Below are positions 44,849-53,513 of a stretch of 64,000 bases of DNA, one piece after another. Under the pieces are notes generated by a model, which was not told the origin of the DNA, made no database searches, and was given only the letters and a program-made list of their open reading frames with translations. Each line of letters opens with the position of its first letter. The stretch's first letter is position 1. Source of the stretch: Rouxiella sp. S1S-2 (GTDB lineage Bacteria > Pseudomonadota > Gammaproteobacteria > Enterobacterales > Enterobacteriaceae); NCBI RefSeq assembly GCF_009208105.1, contig NZ_WFKL01000001.1:1302001-1366000 (forward strand), in the 5' to 3' direction. A program made the translations under genes and the position numbers.

Positions 44849-45670
44849 TTAGTCCTTATTTCTCGGATATTTATCTGAGTTTACCCAGGCGTGATCTTTC
44901 TCCCAGGTAAACTGCCACTTGCGCTCCGGCCCCGCCATCACGTTTAGATAGTAGTTGTCATAACCGGCGATAGTCGCCACAGGATGATAACCGCGGGGAA
45001 CCTGCACCACGTCCCGGTCATAGGGGGCCATGCATTCGTCAAGGCTGCGATCGTCGGTATAAACCCGATGCAGTGCAAAGCCCTGAGGCGGATCAAAACG
45101 GTGATAATAGGTCTCTTCAAGATAAGTCTCTTTACCCTCTACCGGCGTATCGTGCTTATGGCTGGGGTAAGAGCTGGTGGCACCTTCATCGGTGTACACC
45201 TCCACGACTAACAGGCTGTCTGCCGGCTGGTCGTCGGGTAAAATATTGTGCACCAGGCGCTTATTACGTCCTTTACCACGACGCTCAACGCCCACGTCTT
45301 TTGGGGCGATAAGGCGAGCGGGCAGATGACCAAAGCCGGGTGCGCTGCACACTGCCAGCTCCAGGTCGGTTTCAGCCTTTACGTCGGCGTGGGTGCTGTG
45401 TGGCACATAAACCGACCACGCCGGAATACGTTCAAAAGGGCTCATACGTTCGCCAATATGGGCAAACGTCTCTGCCGGAGTCACCACGCTTGCCCTTCCT
45501 GATACCAGCACCAGGCAGCGTTCTTTATCATCCGCAGGCAGGGTCAGTGTCTGACCCTCTTCAAGCTGATAGACGTCAAAACCAACATATTTCCAGCCTG
45601 CACTTTCTGGTGTGATGTGTTGGATACGCCCGCCTTGCGACGGTGCGTGCTTACTGAGCAAGCGGGTCAT
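44849..45670 (-). CDS. iolB: 5-deoxy-glucuronate isomerase
   Basis: A 273-residue bicupin that converts 5-deoxy-glucuronate to 2-deoxy-5-keto-gluconate. Metal ligands are in SYPSHKHDTPVEGKETYLEETYYHRFDP-type sequence (HxH, Glu and His) near residues 170-195, and the second cupin holds VQVPRGYHPV. The start follows AAGGAGAGGG. It lies 24 bases downstream of iolA and ends at a terminator. Confidence 0.94.
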   Translation of the reverse strand: MTRLLSKHAPSQGGRIQHITPESAGWKYVGFDVYQLEEGQTLTLPADDKERCLVLVSGRASVVTPAETFAHIGERMSPFERIPAWSVYVPHSTHADVKAETDLELAVCSAPGFGHLPARLIAPKDVGVERRGKGRNKRLVHNILPDDQPADSLLVVEVYTDEGATSSYPSHKHDTPVEGKETYLEETYYHRFDPPQGFALHRVYTDDRSLDECMAPYDRDVVQVPRGYHPVATIAGYDNYYLNVMAGPERKWQFTWEKDHAWVNSDKYPRNKD

Positions 45671-45694
45671 GTCCCTCTCCTTGTGTTGAAAATT

Positions 45695-47200
45695 TTAACC
45701 CAAAGTTGGCATGCTAAATTCGGCAACAGTGTGCTGCCCGGTCGGCCAGCGCGTGGTGACAGTTTTCATGCGGGTATAGAAGCGCACGCCGTCTGGCCCA
45801 TGAACGTTCAGTGCGCCAAACACCGAACGTTTCCAGCCGCCAAATGAGTGGAAGGCTACCGGGACGGGTACAGGAATGTTTACGCCCACCATACCGGCTT
45901 CAACGTTTTGCACAAACTCACGCGCGTAATGGCCATTGGTGGTGAAAATGGCGCTACCATTGCCAAATTCGTGACCGTTAACCGTGTTTAGCGCGGACTC
46001 GAAATCCTTCTCGCGAACGATGCCCAGTACCGGTCCAAAAATCTCTTCGCGGTAGATTTTCATGTCAGTGGTGACGTTGTCAAACAGCGTGCCGCCCACG
46101 TAGAAACCTTCTGGATGACCTTCAACCTTGTGATTTCTGCCGTCGATAACCAGTTTCGCACCTTCTGCAACGCCCTGATCGATATAGCCCAGAACTTTGG
46201 TTTGGTGGGCTTTCGAGATAACCGGACCCATTTCATTTTCTTCTTTACCGCGCAAGTTGCCCGGACCGATGCGCAGCGCATTGACCAGCGGCGTCAGTTT
46301 GGCAATCAGTTTGTCGGCAGTGTCATCACCTACCGCAACCACAATCGGCAACGCCATACAGCGTTCACCGGCTGAACCAAACGCACCGCCCATAATTGCC
46401 TGTACGGTGGCATCTAAGTCGGCATCTGGCATGACAATCGCGTGGTTTTTGGCTGCGCCAAATGCCTGAACGCGCTTGCCGTGGGCGCTGGCAGTGGCGT
46501 AAATATGTTGAGCTACGGCGGAAGAACCCACGAAGCTCACGGCCTGAATACGTTCATCGCGGGTCAGCAGGCTGGCGGCTTCGTTACCACAGTGAATAAC
46601 GTTGAATACGCCGTCCGGTAATCCTGCTTCTTTCAGCAGTTCAGCCAGGCGCAGTGAGGCTGAAGGCGCGGGCGCTGGTGGCTTGAGAATAAAGGTGTTA
46701 CCGCAGGCCAGGGCGACTGGGAACATCCACATTGGCACCATCGCCGGGAAGTTGAATGGCGTAATGCCCGCCACCACGCCCAGTGGCTGCATGACCGAGA
46801 AGCTGTCTACGCCGGTGCCGACGGTGTTGGAATACTCACCTTTCAACAGGTGCGGAATACCGCAGGCAAATTCGACCACTTCAAGACCACGGGTCAGCTC
46901 GCCCAGTGCATCGGAATAAACTTTCCCATGCTCGCTAACAATCAGCTCAGCCAGCTCTTCACGGTTTTTTTCGATTAAGGCTTTAAACTCGAAAAGAATG
47001 CGTGCGCGGCGCAGTGGCGGGGTTTTGGCCCACGTGGGAAAAGCCGTGTGCGCATGCTCAATCGCCTGCAATACTTCCTGCTCGGTGCTTTGTGTGACCT
47101 GACGGATAACCTGACCGGTTGCCGGATTGGTGACGGGAAGTGTTTCTTTGCTGCTGCTCGTTGAGCGCTGGCCGTTTATGAAATTCGCAATTGTTTCCAT
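45695..47200 (-). CDS. iolA: Methylmalonate/malonate-semialdehyde dehydrogenase (CoA-acylating)
   Basis: A 501-residue CoA-dependent aldehyde dehydrogenase (IolA/MmsA) that converts malonate semialdehyde to acetyl-CoA. The catalytic Cys is in GSAGERCMALPIVVAVG; PFNFPAMVPMWMFPVALACGNTFILKPP and AFHSFGGWKRSVFG are MmsA hallmarks. It heads the iolA-iolB unit, with a 412-base upstream region carrying palindromes. Confidence 0.93.
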   Translation of the reverse strand: METIANFINGQRSTSSSKETLPVTNPATGQVIRQVTQSTEQEVLQAIEHAHTAFPTWAKTPPLRRARILFEFKALIEKNREELAELIVSEHGKVYSDALGELTRGLEVVEFACGIPHLLKGEYSNTVGTGVDSFSVMQPLGVVAGITPFNFPAMVPMWMFPVALACGNTFILKPPAPAPSASLRLAELLKEAGLPDGVFNVIHCGNEAASLLTRDERIQAVSFVGSSAVAQHIYATASAHGKRVQAFGAAKNHAIVMPDADLDATVQAIMGGAFGSAGERCMALPIVVAVGDDTADKLIAKLTPLVNALRIGPGNLRGKEENEMGPVISKAHQTKVLGYIDQGVAEGAKLVIDGRNHKVEGHPEGFYVGGTLFDNVTTDMKIYREEIFGPVLGIVREKDFESALNTVNGHEFGNGSAIFTTNGHYAREFVQNVEAGMVGVNIPVPVPVAFHSFGGWKRSVFGALNVHGPDGVRFYTRMKTVTTRWPTGQHTVAEFSMPTLG

Positions 47201-47612
47201 CTTCTCTACCTTACCTCAGAACCGTGATGAGTTATCTGGACCCTGCTAAGGGGTTGCCTGTCAGAAATTACTCTATTGCTTTGAACTAAATATTTCAAAT
47301 TAAATTTAATGGAATTTATATTTCTGTGATCTTAGGCGGAATTTTTAGCGTATTTAAATCAGAGTTTCAAACAATAAATAATTAAATTATTGATTTTTAT
47401 ACATAATATTTAATGTTGGCGTGTGATGAAAAAGAAATGAGGGTGATAAAAGTCGAATGTGTTTTAATCGATTAAAACCCTTTTTCGTTTCATTTTCACG
47501 GAACGAATAATTCATTTCTGCAAAATATGTTCGGCAGCTCCAGTGCAACAACACAGACGCGTAACCTCGAAAGTCCCCCCCTGCGGCTAAAGAGGTCGGA
47601 GGGGAGGGGCGT
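47201..47612. promoter_or_regulatory. iolA promoter region with operator-like sites
   Basis: No gene is seen in these 412 AT-rich bases. They carry the 18-bp palindrome at 47461-47478 and, at 47488-47518, TTTCATTTT followed by GAACGAATAATTCATTTC, which resembles the IolR-type elements near the other iol genes. The bases near the iolC stop (47572-47605) are GC-rich (CCCCCTGCGGC and GAGGGGAGGGG). Confidence 0.5.
47461..47478. promoter_or_regulatory. Perfect 18-bp palindrome, LacI-type operator candidate
   Basis: GTTTTAATCGATTAAAAC is a perfect palindrome with the central CG typical of LacI/GalR-family operators. It is unlike the TTTCATT motif of IolR and lies 260 bases upstream of iolA, on its promoter side. 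It may bind a second, LacI-type regulator encoded outside the window. Confidence 0.5.
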
Positions 47613-49538
47613 TTAACGATGGCTTGCGGGACGGTACTCGCGCCAGTATTTAATCAACGTGAGATAGCGCTGCTTCACGTCATCGATCAGCCGTTGGTCA
47701 TCAAATTTGTTAGCCAGCCACTGACGGGAGGCGTCGCCGAAAATAGTACGTCCTACGGCAAAGCCTTTAACCCATGGAATATCTGCAGCGGCGGCGAAAC
47801 CGGCCTTCAAGGTGGACTCCGGGGCATCAAGACCCAGTATCAATATACCGCGACACTCAGGATCGTTTTCATCGATAAGCTGGCTAATGACTTGCCAACT
47901 TGCAACAGTCTGCGCTGGAAGTTTCCACCAGTCCGGCTGGATCCCCAGTGCATAAAAACGCGCTACGGTTTGCGCATAATACTTCTCGTTCTGGTCCGGA
48001 TTTTCGGCAGGCAGAATGATTTCCAGTAGCAGCTCATGACCTGATTTGCAGCACGCCCGATACACTTCCAGCGCCAGCGCTTCCTGCTCTTCACGCAGTG
48101 CCGCATCGTCTTTTGGATGATAGAACATCAGGCATTTCACTACGTGCTCCAGCGGCCAGTCGATTAACTGCGAACCAATGTTACCGTGTTCCAGGCGCAG
48201 CGGGCGTGAACTTGGCTGCTCAATCGGTCTGCCAATCCACCAGCCCTCACCGGTAATGGCATTCAGCGCATTTTGGCCGAAAGTCGTGTCAGCCAAAATA
48301 CCGCTGTTGTTGCGCAGACCGGCTTCCTGAGCAGCCTGACGTGCACCTTCTAGCAGCAGCACTTTTAAACGCGGGATCTCGTCAACGTCAGCACCAACTT
48401 CCTGTGCCATATCCACCAGCTGCTTGCGATGGTCAAAGGCAAAAATGCACAGTTCGGGCCACTGCTGTTTGCGGGTGGTAACCCGATGCAGATGATTCAG
48501 GCGAGCGTCTTTGTCCGGCTGGGGGACCGACTTGTCGCGCAGCAGATAGTCATCAAGCTCTTTTTTAGTTGGCATGGCAGGTGCGCAGCCGTGGCGTGAA
48601 ACCACCAGTGCACCGCAGGCGTTAGCATAGCGACACGCCTGCTCCCAGCCTTCGTCATTAAGATATCCGCGCAGCAAACCGGACATAAACGCGTCGCCCG
48701 CGCCCAGTACGTTAAGCACCTCAACACGAACGCCGGAATGCAGTTTCACCTCTTCCCACGAAGAAGGGATTTGCTGTTCGAATACCGAGCATCCCAACGC
48801 GCCGCGTTTGCACACCAGTGTGGCATCGGTGTGTTCACGAACGTGTTTTAGTGCAGCAAGGGTGTCGGTGCTGCCACCGGCAATGTGGAATTCTTCTTCA
48901 GTACCGACTATCAGGTCGAAATGATGCAACACTTCCTGAATTTCGCGGGTCACTTTTTCAGAAGAGACAAAGCGGGTTTCGCCATCGCCCAGCGAGGTCA
49001 GCCCCCACAGTACCGGGCGATAGTCGATATCCAGTGCACGGCGCAGGCCATGTTTTTGGGCATATTCTAGCGCCTTTAATACTGCCTGACGGGTTTGAGG
49101 ATGAGATAGATGAGTTCCCGTCACCGCCAGCGCACGCGATGAGGCAATATAGTCTTCATTAATGTCTTGCGGCGTCAGCGCCATATCGGCACAGTTGTCG
49201 CGGTAAAAGATCAGCGGGAACGTGTCTTGATCTTTAATCCCTAACAACACCAAACCGGTAAGCCTCTCTTTATCGGTAATCAAACTTTGGGTATCTACGC
49301 CTACGCGAATTAACTCTTCGCGCAGAAAGCGGCCCATATGCTCATCACCTACGCGCGCCAACATACTGGACCGTAGCCCCTGAATGGCCGTGCCATATGC
49401 CACATTGCCTGACGAACCGCCGAGATATTTGGCAAAGGTGCCGACGTCTTCCAGACGTGCGCCAATTTGCTGTCCGTACAAGTCAACGGCTATGCGTCCT
49501 AAACAGATTACATCCAGTTTCTTTTGCATGTTATTCAT
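47613..49538 (-). CDS. iolC: 5-dehydro-2-deoxygluconokinase fused to DUF2090 aldolase-like domain
   Basis: A 641-residue two-domain protein. Residues about 8-320 form a PfkB/ribokinase-family kinase (NVLGAGDAFMSGLLRGYL, with the catalytic Asp), which phosphorylates 2-deoxy-5-keto-gluconate. Residues about 340-635 are a DUF2090 TIM-barrel of the class I aldolase kind (ELCIFAFDHRKQLVDMA), equivalent to the IolJ aldolase step. Such IolC-DUF2090 fusions are usual in proteobacteria. ATG at 49538; the large palindrome at 49585-49625 lies in its promoter. Confidence 0.93.
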   Translation of the reverse strand: MNNMQKKLDVICLGRIAVDLYGQQIGARLEDVGTFAKYLGGSSGNVAYGTAIQGLRSSMLARVGDEHMGRFLREELIRVGVDTQSLITDKERLTGLVLLGIKDQDTFPLIFYRDNCADMALTPQDINEDYIASSRALAVTGTHLSHPQTRQAVLKALEYAQKHGLRRALDIDYRPVLWGLTSLGDGETRFVSSEKVTREIQEVLHHFDLIVGTEEEFHIAGGSTDTLAALKHVREHTDATLVCKRGALGCSVFEQQIPSSWEEVKLHSGVRVEVLNVLGAGDAFMSGLLRGYLNDEGWEQACRYANACGALVVSRHGCAPAMPTKKELDDYLLRDKSVPQPDKDARLNHLHRVTTRKQQWPELCIFAFDHRKQLVDMAQEVGADVDEIPRLKVLLLEGARQAAQEAGLRNNSGILADTTFGQNALNAITGEGWWIGRPIEQPSSRPLRLEHGNIGSQLIDWPLEHVVKCLMFYHPKDDAALREEQEALALEVYRACCKSGHELLLEIILPAENPDQNEKYYAQTVARFYALGIQPDWWKLPAQTVASWQVISQLIDENDPECRGILILGLDAPESTLKAGFAAAADIPWVKGFAVGRTIFGDASRQWLANKFDDQRLIDDVKQRYLTLIKYWREYRPASHR

Positions 49539-49584
49539 CTTCCTATCCTCAACCCAAGCTAAATGGCCTTTAAAACATACTAAG

Positions 49585-49625
49585 GTTTAATAATTTCATT
49601 TTCAATAAAAATGAAATTATTAAAC
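49585..49625. promoter_or_regulatory. Perfect 18-bp inverted repeat upstream of iolC
   Basis: GTTTAATAATTTCATTTT (49585-49602) and AAAATGAAATTATTAAAC (49608-49625) are exact reverse complements with a CAATA spacer. The core TTTCATTTT/AAAATGAAA is the element repeated at other iol promoters, so this is probably the strongest IolR operator of the cluster, 47-87 bases before the iolC start. Confidence 0.7.
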
Positions 49626-49734
49626 GCATTGTTTTTATGATAATGCTCACAGATTATTAATTTTAGTCTTTTATATCATGAGGAGATGTTTGCTAGTTAA
49701 TTGATATTTATGTATTTATTTTTAATTTAATCAC

Positions 49735-49751
49735 TTTCATTGAAAATGAAA
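49735..49751. promoter_or_regulatory. Second IolR-like operator between iolC and iolT
   Basis: TTTCATT-GAA-AATGAAA is a perfect inverted repeat, followed by a further ATGAAAC. It lies about 200 bases upstream of iolC and 75 bases before the iolT terminator. Confidence 0.55.
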
Positions 49752-49825
49752 TGAAACATCCTTTTTTGGATTTTTTACTTCATTTTTGATCTGCGCCACA
49801 CAATTCCGCTTAAAAAATGGCCTCA

Positions 49826-49866
49826 AATAAAAAAGGCCTGAATTTGCGAGAGGCAGAATTCAGGCC
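49826..49866 (-). terminator. Rho-independent terminator of iolT
   Basis: GGCCTGAATT (49835-49844) and AATTCAGGCC (49857-49866) form a perfect 10-bp stem; on the minus strand it is followed by TTTTTTATTT. Confidence 0.92.
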
Positions 49867-49926
49867 ATCGGGTCAAACGCTGCAGCAGATAGTGCGTTAG
49901 CGGATAAATTTATTTAATGCCATTGC

Positions 49927-51375
49927 TTAGATGACAGAGGATTTAGCGTTGACAGGCTCGACATCTTCTTCGATATCTCGACCATAAAATTTTCTCAGTG
50001 CGATGGCTTCAATTCTTTCCAAAGGTACATTCGCCGTTTCAGGGACGAAGCGGTAGGTAAACACGAACATCAGCAGTGAGAATCCGGAGAACAGAAGAAG
50101 AGGGAACCCACCGTGGAACACTTCCTGCAGATAAGGGTTACTGTTCATGATAGGGAAAGTGGTACTGACGGCAAAGTTGGCAATGGAAAGTGAGCACACT
50201 GAAATGCCGACACAGATGGAGCGAATTTCCATTGGGAAGATTTCGCCCAGTACGGTCCAGATAACCTGACCCCATGTGATGCCAAACAGGAACATAAAGG
50301 TAAACAGACCCAGTACGGAAAACACGCCCGGGAAGCGCAGATAAAACGCTGCGAAGGAGTAGGCGAGGCAGACCGTTGACGCCAGCGCGCCCCACAGCAG
50401 CAGGTTGCGACGACCTATTTTATCCAGCAGCATCATGCCGACCACTACGCCGAGGAACTGGGCAAATGCCAGAACAAATGCCAGGAACATGGCAGTGTTA
50501 TTATCGGTAGTGATGTTTTTCATCAGCGTAGGACCAAAATACTGAATCACATTTACACCACTTAACTGATTACCCACGGCCAAGCCAATACCGATGATTA
50601 AGAGTGGAATAGTTTTTTTATTCAGTTTGAATTTCGTTTTGCCGCTGTTGTTAATATCGGTTTTGATTGAGTCTCGTATCTCGCTGAACACTGTTTTTGC
50701 ATGTTCAGGGTTGGAGATTTTACCTAACGTGGTGAGGGCCTCTTTATCGCGTCCGCGGAATACGCTCCAGCGCGGAGACTCAGGGATAAAGGCGATAAAC
50801 ACCAACAACGCGACGCAGGGAACCAGCGCCGATGAAAGAATATAACGCCAGCCGGTATCGACTAAAACATCAGATGTCATTGATTTACTGATGAAGAAGT
50901 TAGTCAGCATCACGACGCTTTGGCCACCAACACAGCAAATGGAGTATAGCGCGGTGGTTCTGCCACGGTAGCGGGAGGGCGAAAGCTCTGCCAGATAGAT
51001 AGGCGAAATAACGCAGGCCAAGCCTATCGCCAAGCCACCAATCAATCTAAACAGGATAAAGGCGGTAAAATTGTGTGCCAGTGCGGTGCCGATAATAGAA
51101 ACCGCGAAGATAATTGCCGTGACGCAGAGGGAGCGTTTTCTGCCGAAATGATCGCTGATTTTTGGTGCCACCAGGCAACCTACCAGGCTTGATACCTGAA
51201 TACAGGACACTGCCCAGCCAGTTTCTGCCGGCGTAAGTTGGAAATAGGTGCTTAACGGTTCAATCGCCCCTGAAATGATTGAACTGTCATAGCCCATCAA
51301 CAGGCCGCCAAACGCGGCGACGGTGCAACAGAGCATCAGGTAGACAAGGTTGTAATGAGTCTTATTTGTAGCCAT
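49927..51375 (-). CDS. iolT: MFS myo-inositol transporter
   Basis: A 482-residue sugar-porter MFS protein with twelve spans. Sugar-porter signatures are present: GGLLMGYDSSIISG, RLIGGLAIGLACVISPIYLAE, RYRGRTTALYS, PESPRW and RFVPETANVPLE. Placement in the iol cluster points to inositol import by proton symport, as for Salmonella IolT1. Repeated IolR-like sites lie upstream. Confidence 0.87.
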   Translation of the reverse strand: MATNKTHYNLVYLMLCCTVAAFGGLLMGYDSSIISGAIEPLSTYFQLTPAETGWAVSCIQVSSLVGCLVAPKISDHFGRKRSLCVTAIIFAVSIIGTALAHNFTAFILFRLIGGLAIGLACVISPIYLAELSPSRYRGRTTALYSICCVGGQSVVMLTNFFISKSMTSDVLVDTGWRYILSSALVPCVALLVFIAFIPESPRWSVFRGRDKEALTTLGKISNPEHAKTVFSEIRDSIKTDINNSGKTKFKLNKKTIPLLIIGIGLAVGNQLSGVNVIQYFGPTLMKNITTDNNTAMFLAFVLAFAQFLGVVVGMMLLDKIGRRNLLLWGALASTVCLAYSFAAFYLRFPGVFSVLGLFTFMFLFGITWGQVIWTVLGEIFPMEIRSICVGISVCSLSIANFAVSTTFPIMNSNPYLQEVFHGGFPLLLFSGFSLLMFVFTYRFVPETANVPLERIEAIALRKFYGRDIEEDVEPVNAKSSVI

Positions 51376-51855
51376 TTTTACCCTCCCTTTTCACCTATTC
51401 AACTAACTGTCTGATGTGTGAAAGGTTTTTTACAGGTTGATGAGATATTCTATTTAAATTGTTTTTGAAATAAATATTCGCAAATGAATATTAGTGAATG
51501 ATTCATTTCATTAATGTGAGGGGGGCTACAATTTAAAAAATAGATTAAATTTTTCACAATTTAATCTAACTTTTTAATTTAAATGGAATTTTATGGATTG
51601 GGAGAATGTTTCATACGGATTTATGTGATCTAGTCGAGGTTTCTTTTTTATAAGGACATAAAAGCGGTGCATCACGGAAAACAGTGCCGTTCTGAGTTGA
51701 GACGAGAAAGAGGGGGGCTACGTTGACGGTGCATCAAATACTGCAGTTGCTTGTTGGGCAAAAAACAGCCGCCAGCGAGAGCAGTACATTTTTAGGGCGT
51801 TCTGACAGATTATTTTATGAGATATTACCGTAATTCGAGGGTAAATATTTAGATG
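51376..51855. promoter_or_regulatory. iolT upstream region
   Basis: 480 AT-rich bases that hold the iolT promoter. Near 51493-51512 AATGATTCATTTCATT echoes the IolR-like motif (TGAAT-G-ATTCA). A 36-codon frame from TTG 51723, behind GAGGGGGGC, is open to TAA but has no recognisable content and is not called. Otherwise nothing is seen. Confidence 0.4.
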
Positions 51856-51954
51856 CTAAAGCGTCAGTAGTGCATAACCGGCGTAACCCACGGCGGTCCA
51901 AAATGAAACCATTGAAACGAATAATGCGAGCCAAACTTTACCTTTGAAGGACAT
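51856..51954 (-). CDS. Small single-span membrane protein
   Basis: A 32-residue ORF starting MSFKGKVWLALFVSMVSFWT and ending AVGYAGYALLTL: two Lys, then one membrane span of about 20 residues. It recalls the E. coli YmiA pattern KxKxWLAxFxxxxxFW, but the resemblance is short. AGTGGAATTTAAT gives a modest ribosome binding site. It stands alone between iolT and the bestrophin-like gene. Function unknown. Confidence 0.6.
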   Translation of the reverse strand: MSFKGKVWLALFVSMVSFWTAVGYAGYALLTL

Positions 51955-52188
51955 ATTAAATTCCACTTAACTTATTGAGTTAACTGCCGTAACCCATAAT
52001 TTATCCCTCTGTACAAGCATGAGCTATTCATTTGACCTTAAAATAAGACTTCTACGACATTAATCAGATTTTCTAAGAACTGAGTAAATCCTGATTAGAG
52101 ATTAAGACGCTTATTATCATCATTGATATTCATCAAATGAATCTGCTATAACAAAAGCTTAACCCCCTTAAAAATTCATTCCGCTTTT

Positions 52189-53106
52189 ATGATTGTCAGA
52201 CCCCACCAACATTGGTTTCGAAGACTGTTTGTTTGGCACGGCTCGGTGTTGTCGGAAATATTATTTCGCCTGAGCCTCAATCTGGCCATGTCCGTGGTCG
52301 CTATTCTGTGTTTTCAGTGGTACGAGGCTCTGGGGGTTAAACTCACCTTGGCGCCTTTTAGCCTGCTCGGCGTGGCAATTGCTATTTTCCTCGGCTTTCG
52401 CAATAGCGTCAGCTATGCCCGTTTTACCGAGGCGCGGATGATGTGGGGAAATTTGCTTATTGTTAATCGCTCACTGCTGCGACAGATAAAAAGCATTCTT
52501 GTGCAGCGGCCCGACTTGGCGCAGGAGTTTGCCGCGCTGCTGATGGCGTTTAGCTACTGCCTGAAGCATCAGTTGCGTAAGACGCCGATGAAAGAGGATT
52601 TGTCACGACTGCTTGTGGGGTACGATACGCAAGCGATCGCCAATAGCGCCTCGCCGTGTAACCAAATCTTGTTGTTAATTGGACAGTGGCTGGGGAAAAG
52701 ACGTCAGGAAGGGGATATTTCGGATATTCTTTTTCATAGCATCGATCTGAACGTTAATCAGCTGTCGTCGGTGCTGGCGGGGTGTGAACGTATCTCTAAT
52801 ACGCCAATCCCCTTTGCCTATAGCCTGATCGTGCATCGCACGGTTTATCTGTTTTGCACACTGCTGCCTTTTGCGCTGGTGCCCGACCTGCACTACATGA
52901 CACCTCTGGTTTCGGTGTTTATTTCCTACACCTTTATTTCTCTCGATGCTCTGGCAGAAGAGCTGGAAGACCCCTTTGGCACCGCGCCAAATGACCTGCC
53001 GTTAAACGCGATGTGTAACGCTATCGAAATTAATCTTCGTGAGATGAATAACGAAACTGAACTGCCGCAAAAGCTGCTGCCGGATAAACAGTTCCAGCTT
53101 AATTAA
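52189..53106 (+). CDS. Bestrophin-like channel protein (YneE family)
   Basis: A 305-residue UPF0187/bestrophin family protein close to E. coli YneE. Four hydrophobic segments (about residues 21-45, 48-70, 212-235, 238-262) and the family signature LGFRNSVSYARFTEARMMWG are visible, with the EDPFGTAPNDLPL motif near the C-terminus. Bacterial bestrophins form pentameric ion channels. The start at 52189 is preceded by only a weak ribosome binding site (TTCCGC). Confidence 0.85.
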   Translation: MIVRPHQHWFRRLFVWHGSVLSEILFRLSLNLAMSVVAILCFQWYEALGVKLTLAPFSLLGVAIAIFLGFRNSVSYARFTEARMMWGNLLIVNRSLLRQIKSILVQRPDLAQEFAALLMAFSYCLKHQLRKTPMKEDLSRLLVGYDTQAIANSASPCNQILLLIGQWLGKRRQEGDISDILFHSIDLNVNQLSSVLAGCERISNTPIPFAYSLIVHRTVYLFCTLLPFALVPDLHYMTPLVSVFISYTFISLDALAEELEDPFGTAPNDLPLNAMCNAIEINLREMNNETELPQKLLPDKQFQLN

Positions 53107-53132
53107 CTCGACAGATTAACGATTGCGTGCGC

Positions 53133-53426
53133 TTATTTCTCAATCTTTTTGCCGTCAACGTGGCCTAAAGAACGTTCGGGAAAGCAGATATCACGCACTC
53201 TTTGTTTAATCTGTGCGGCATCAGGAAAACCTCCGTCCCTTTTTCGCTCCCAAAGAAGGTGCTCATCGAGGGTGATTTCATAGATACCCCCAGTGCCGGG
53301 AACCAGCGTCACCGACCCGAGGTCAGTGCTGAAAGAGTTAAGCAGCTCCTGTGCCATCCACGCGGCGCGCAACAGCCAGTTGCATTGAGAGCAATATTTG
53401 ATAGTGACTGTGGGGAGCTTTTCCAT
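53133..53426 (-). CDS. SelT/SelW/SelH (Rdx) family protein
   Basis: A 97-residue thioredoxin-like protein. The redox motif CSQC (residues 12-15, in KYCSQCNWLLRAAWMAQELL) carries Cys where vertebrate SelW has selenocysteine. GTGGIYEITLDEHLLWERKRDGGFPDA completes the fold. A redox role is inferred from the family. It ends 27 bases from the convergent bestrophin-like gene. Confidence 0.88.
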   Translation of the reverse strand: MEKLPTVTIKYCSQCNWLLRAAWMAQELLNSFSTDLGSVTLVPGTGGIYEITLDEHLLWERKRDGGFPDAAQIKQRVRDICFPERSLGHVDGKKIEK

Positions 53427-53513
53427 TTTCTGGACCTTAGATTTTGGTGAGTTTCAACACAACAGTAATGCCGCAAAGATAACCGAAACGCTTTAAATCT
53501 CACAGACCGATCG

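Noticed and set aside
51723-51830. Short frame from TTG with a strong GGGGGG ribosome binding site
   Set aside because: About 35 residues, rare start codon, no membrane span or motif. The purine run is a chance feature as far as I can tell.
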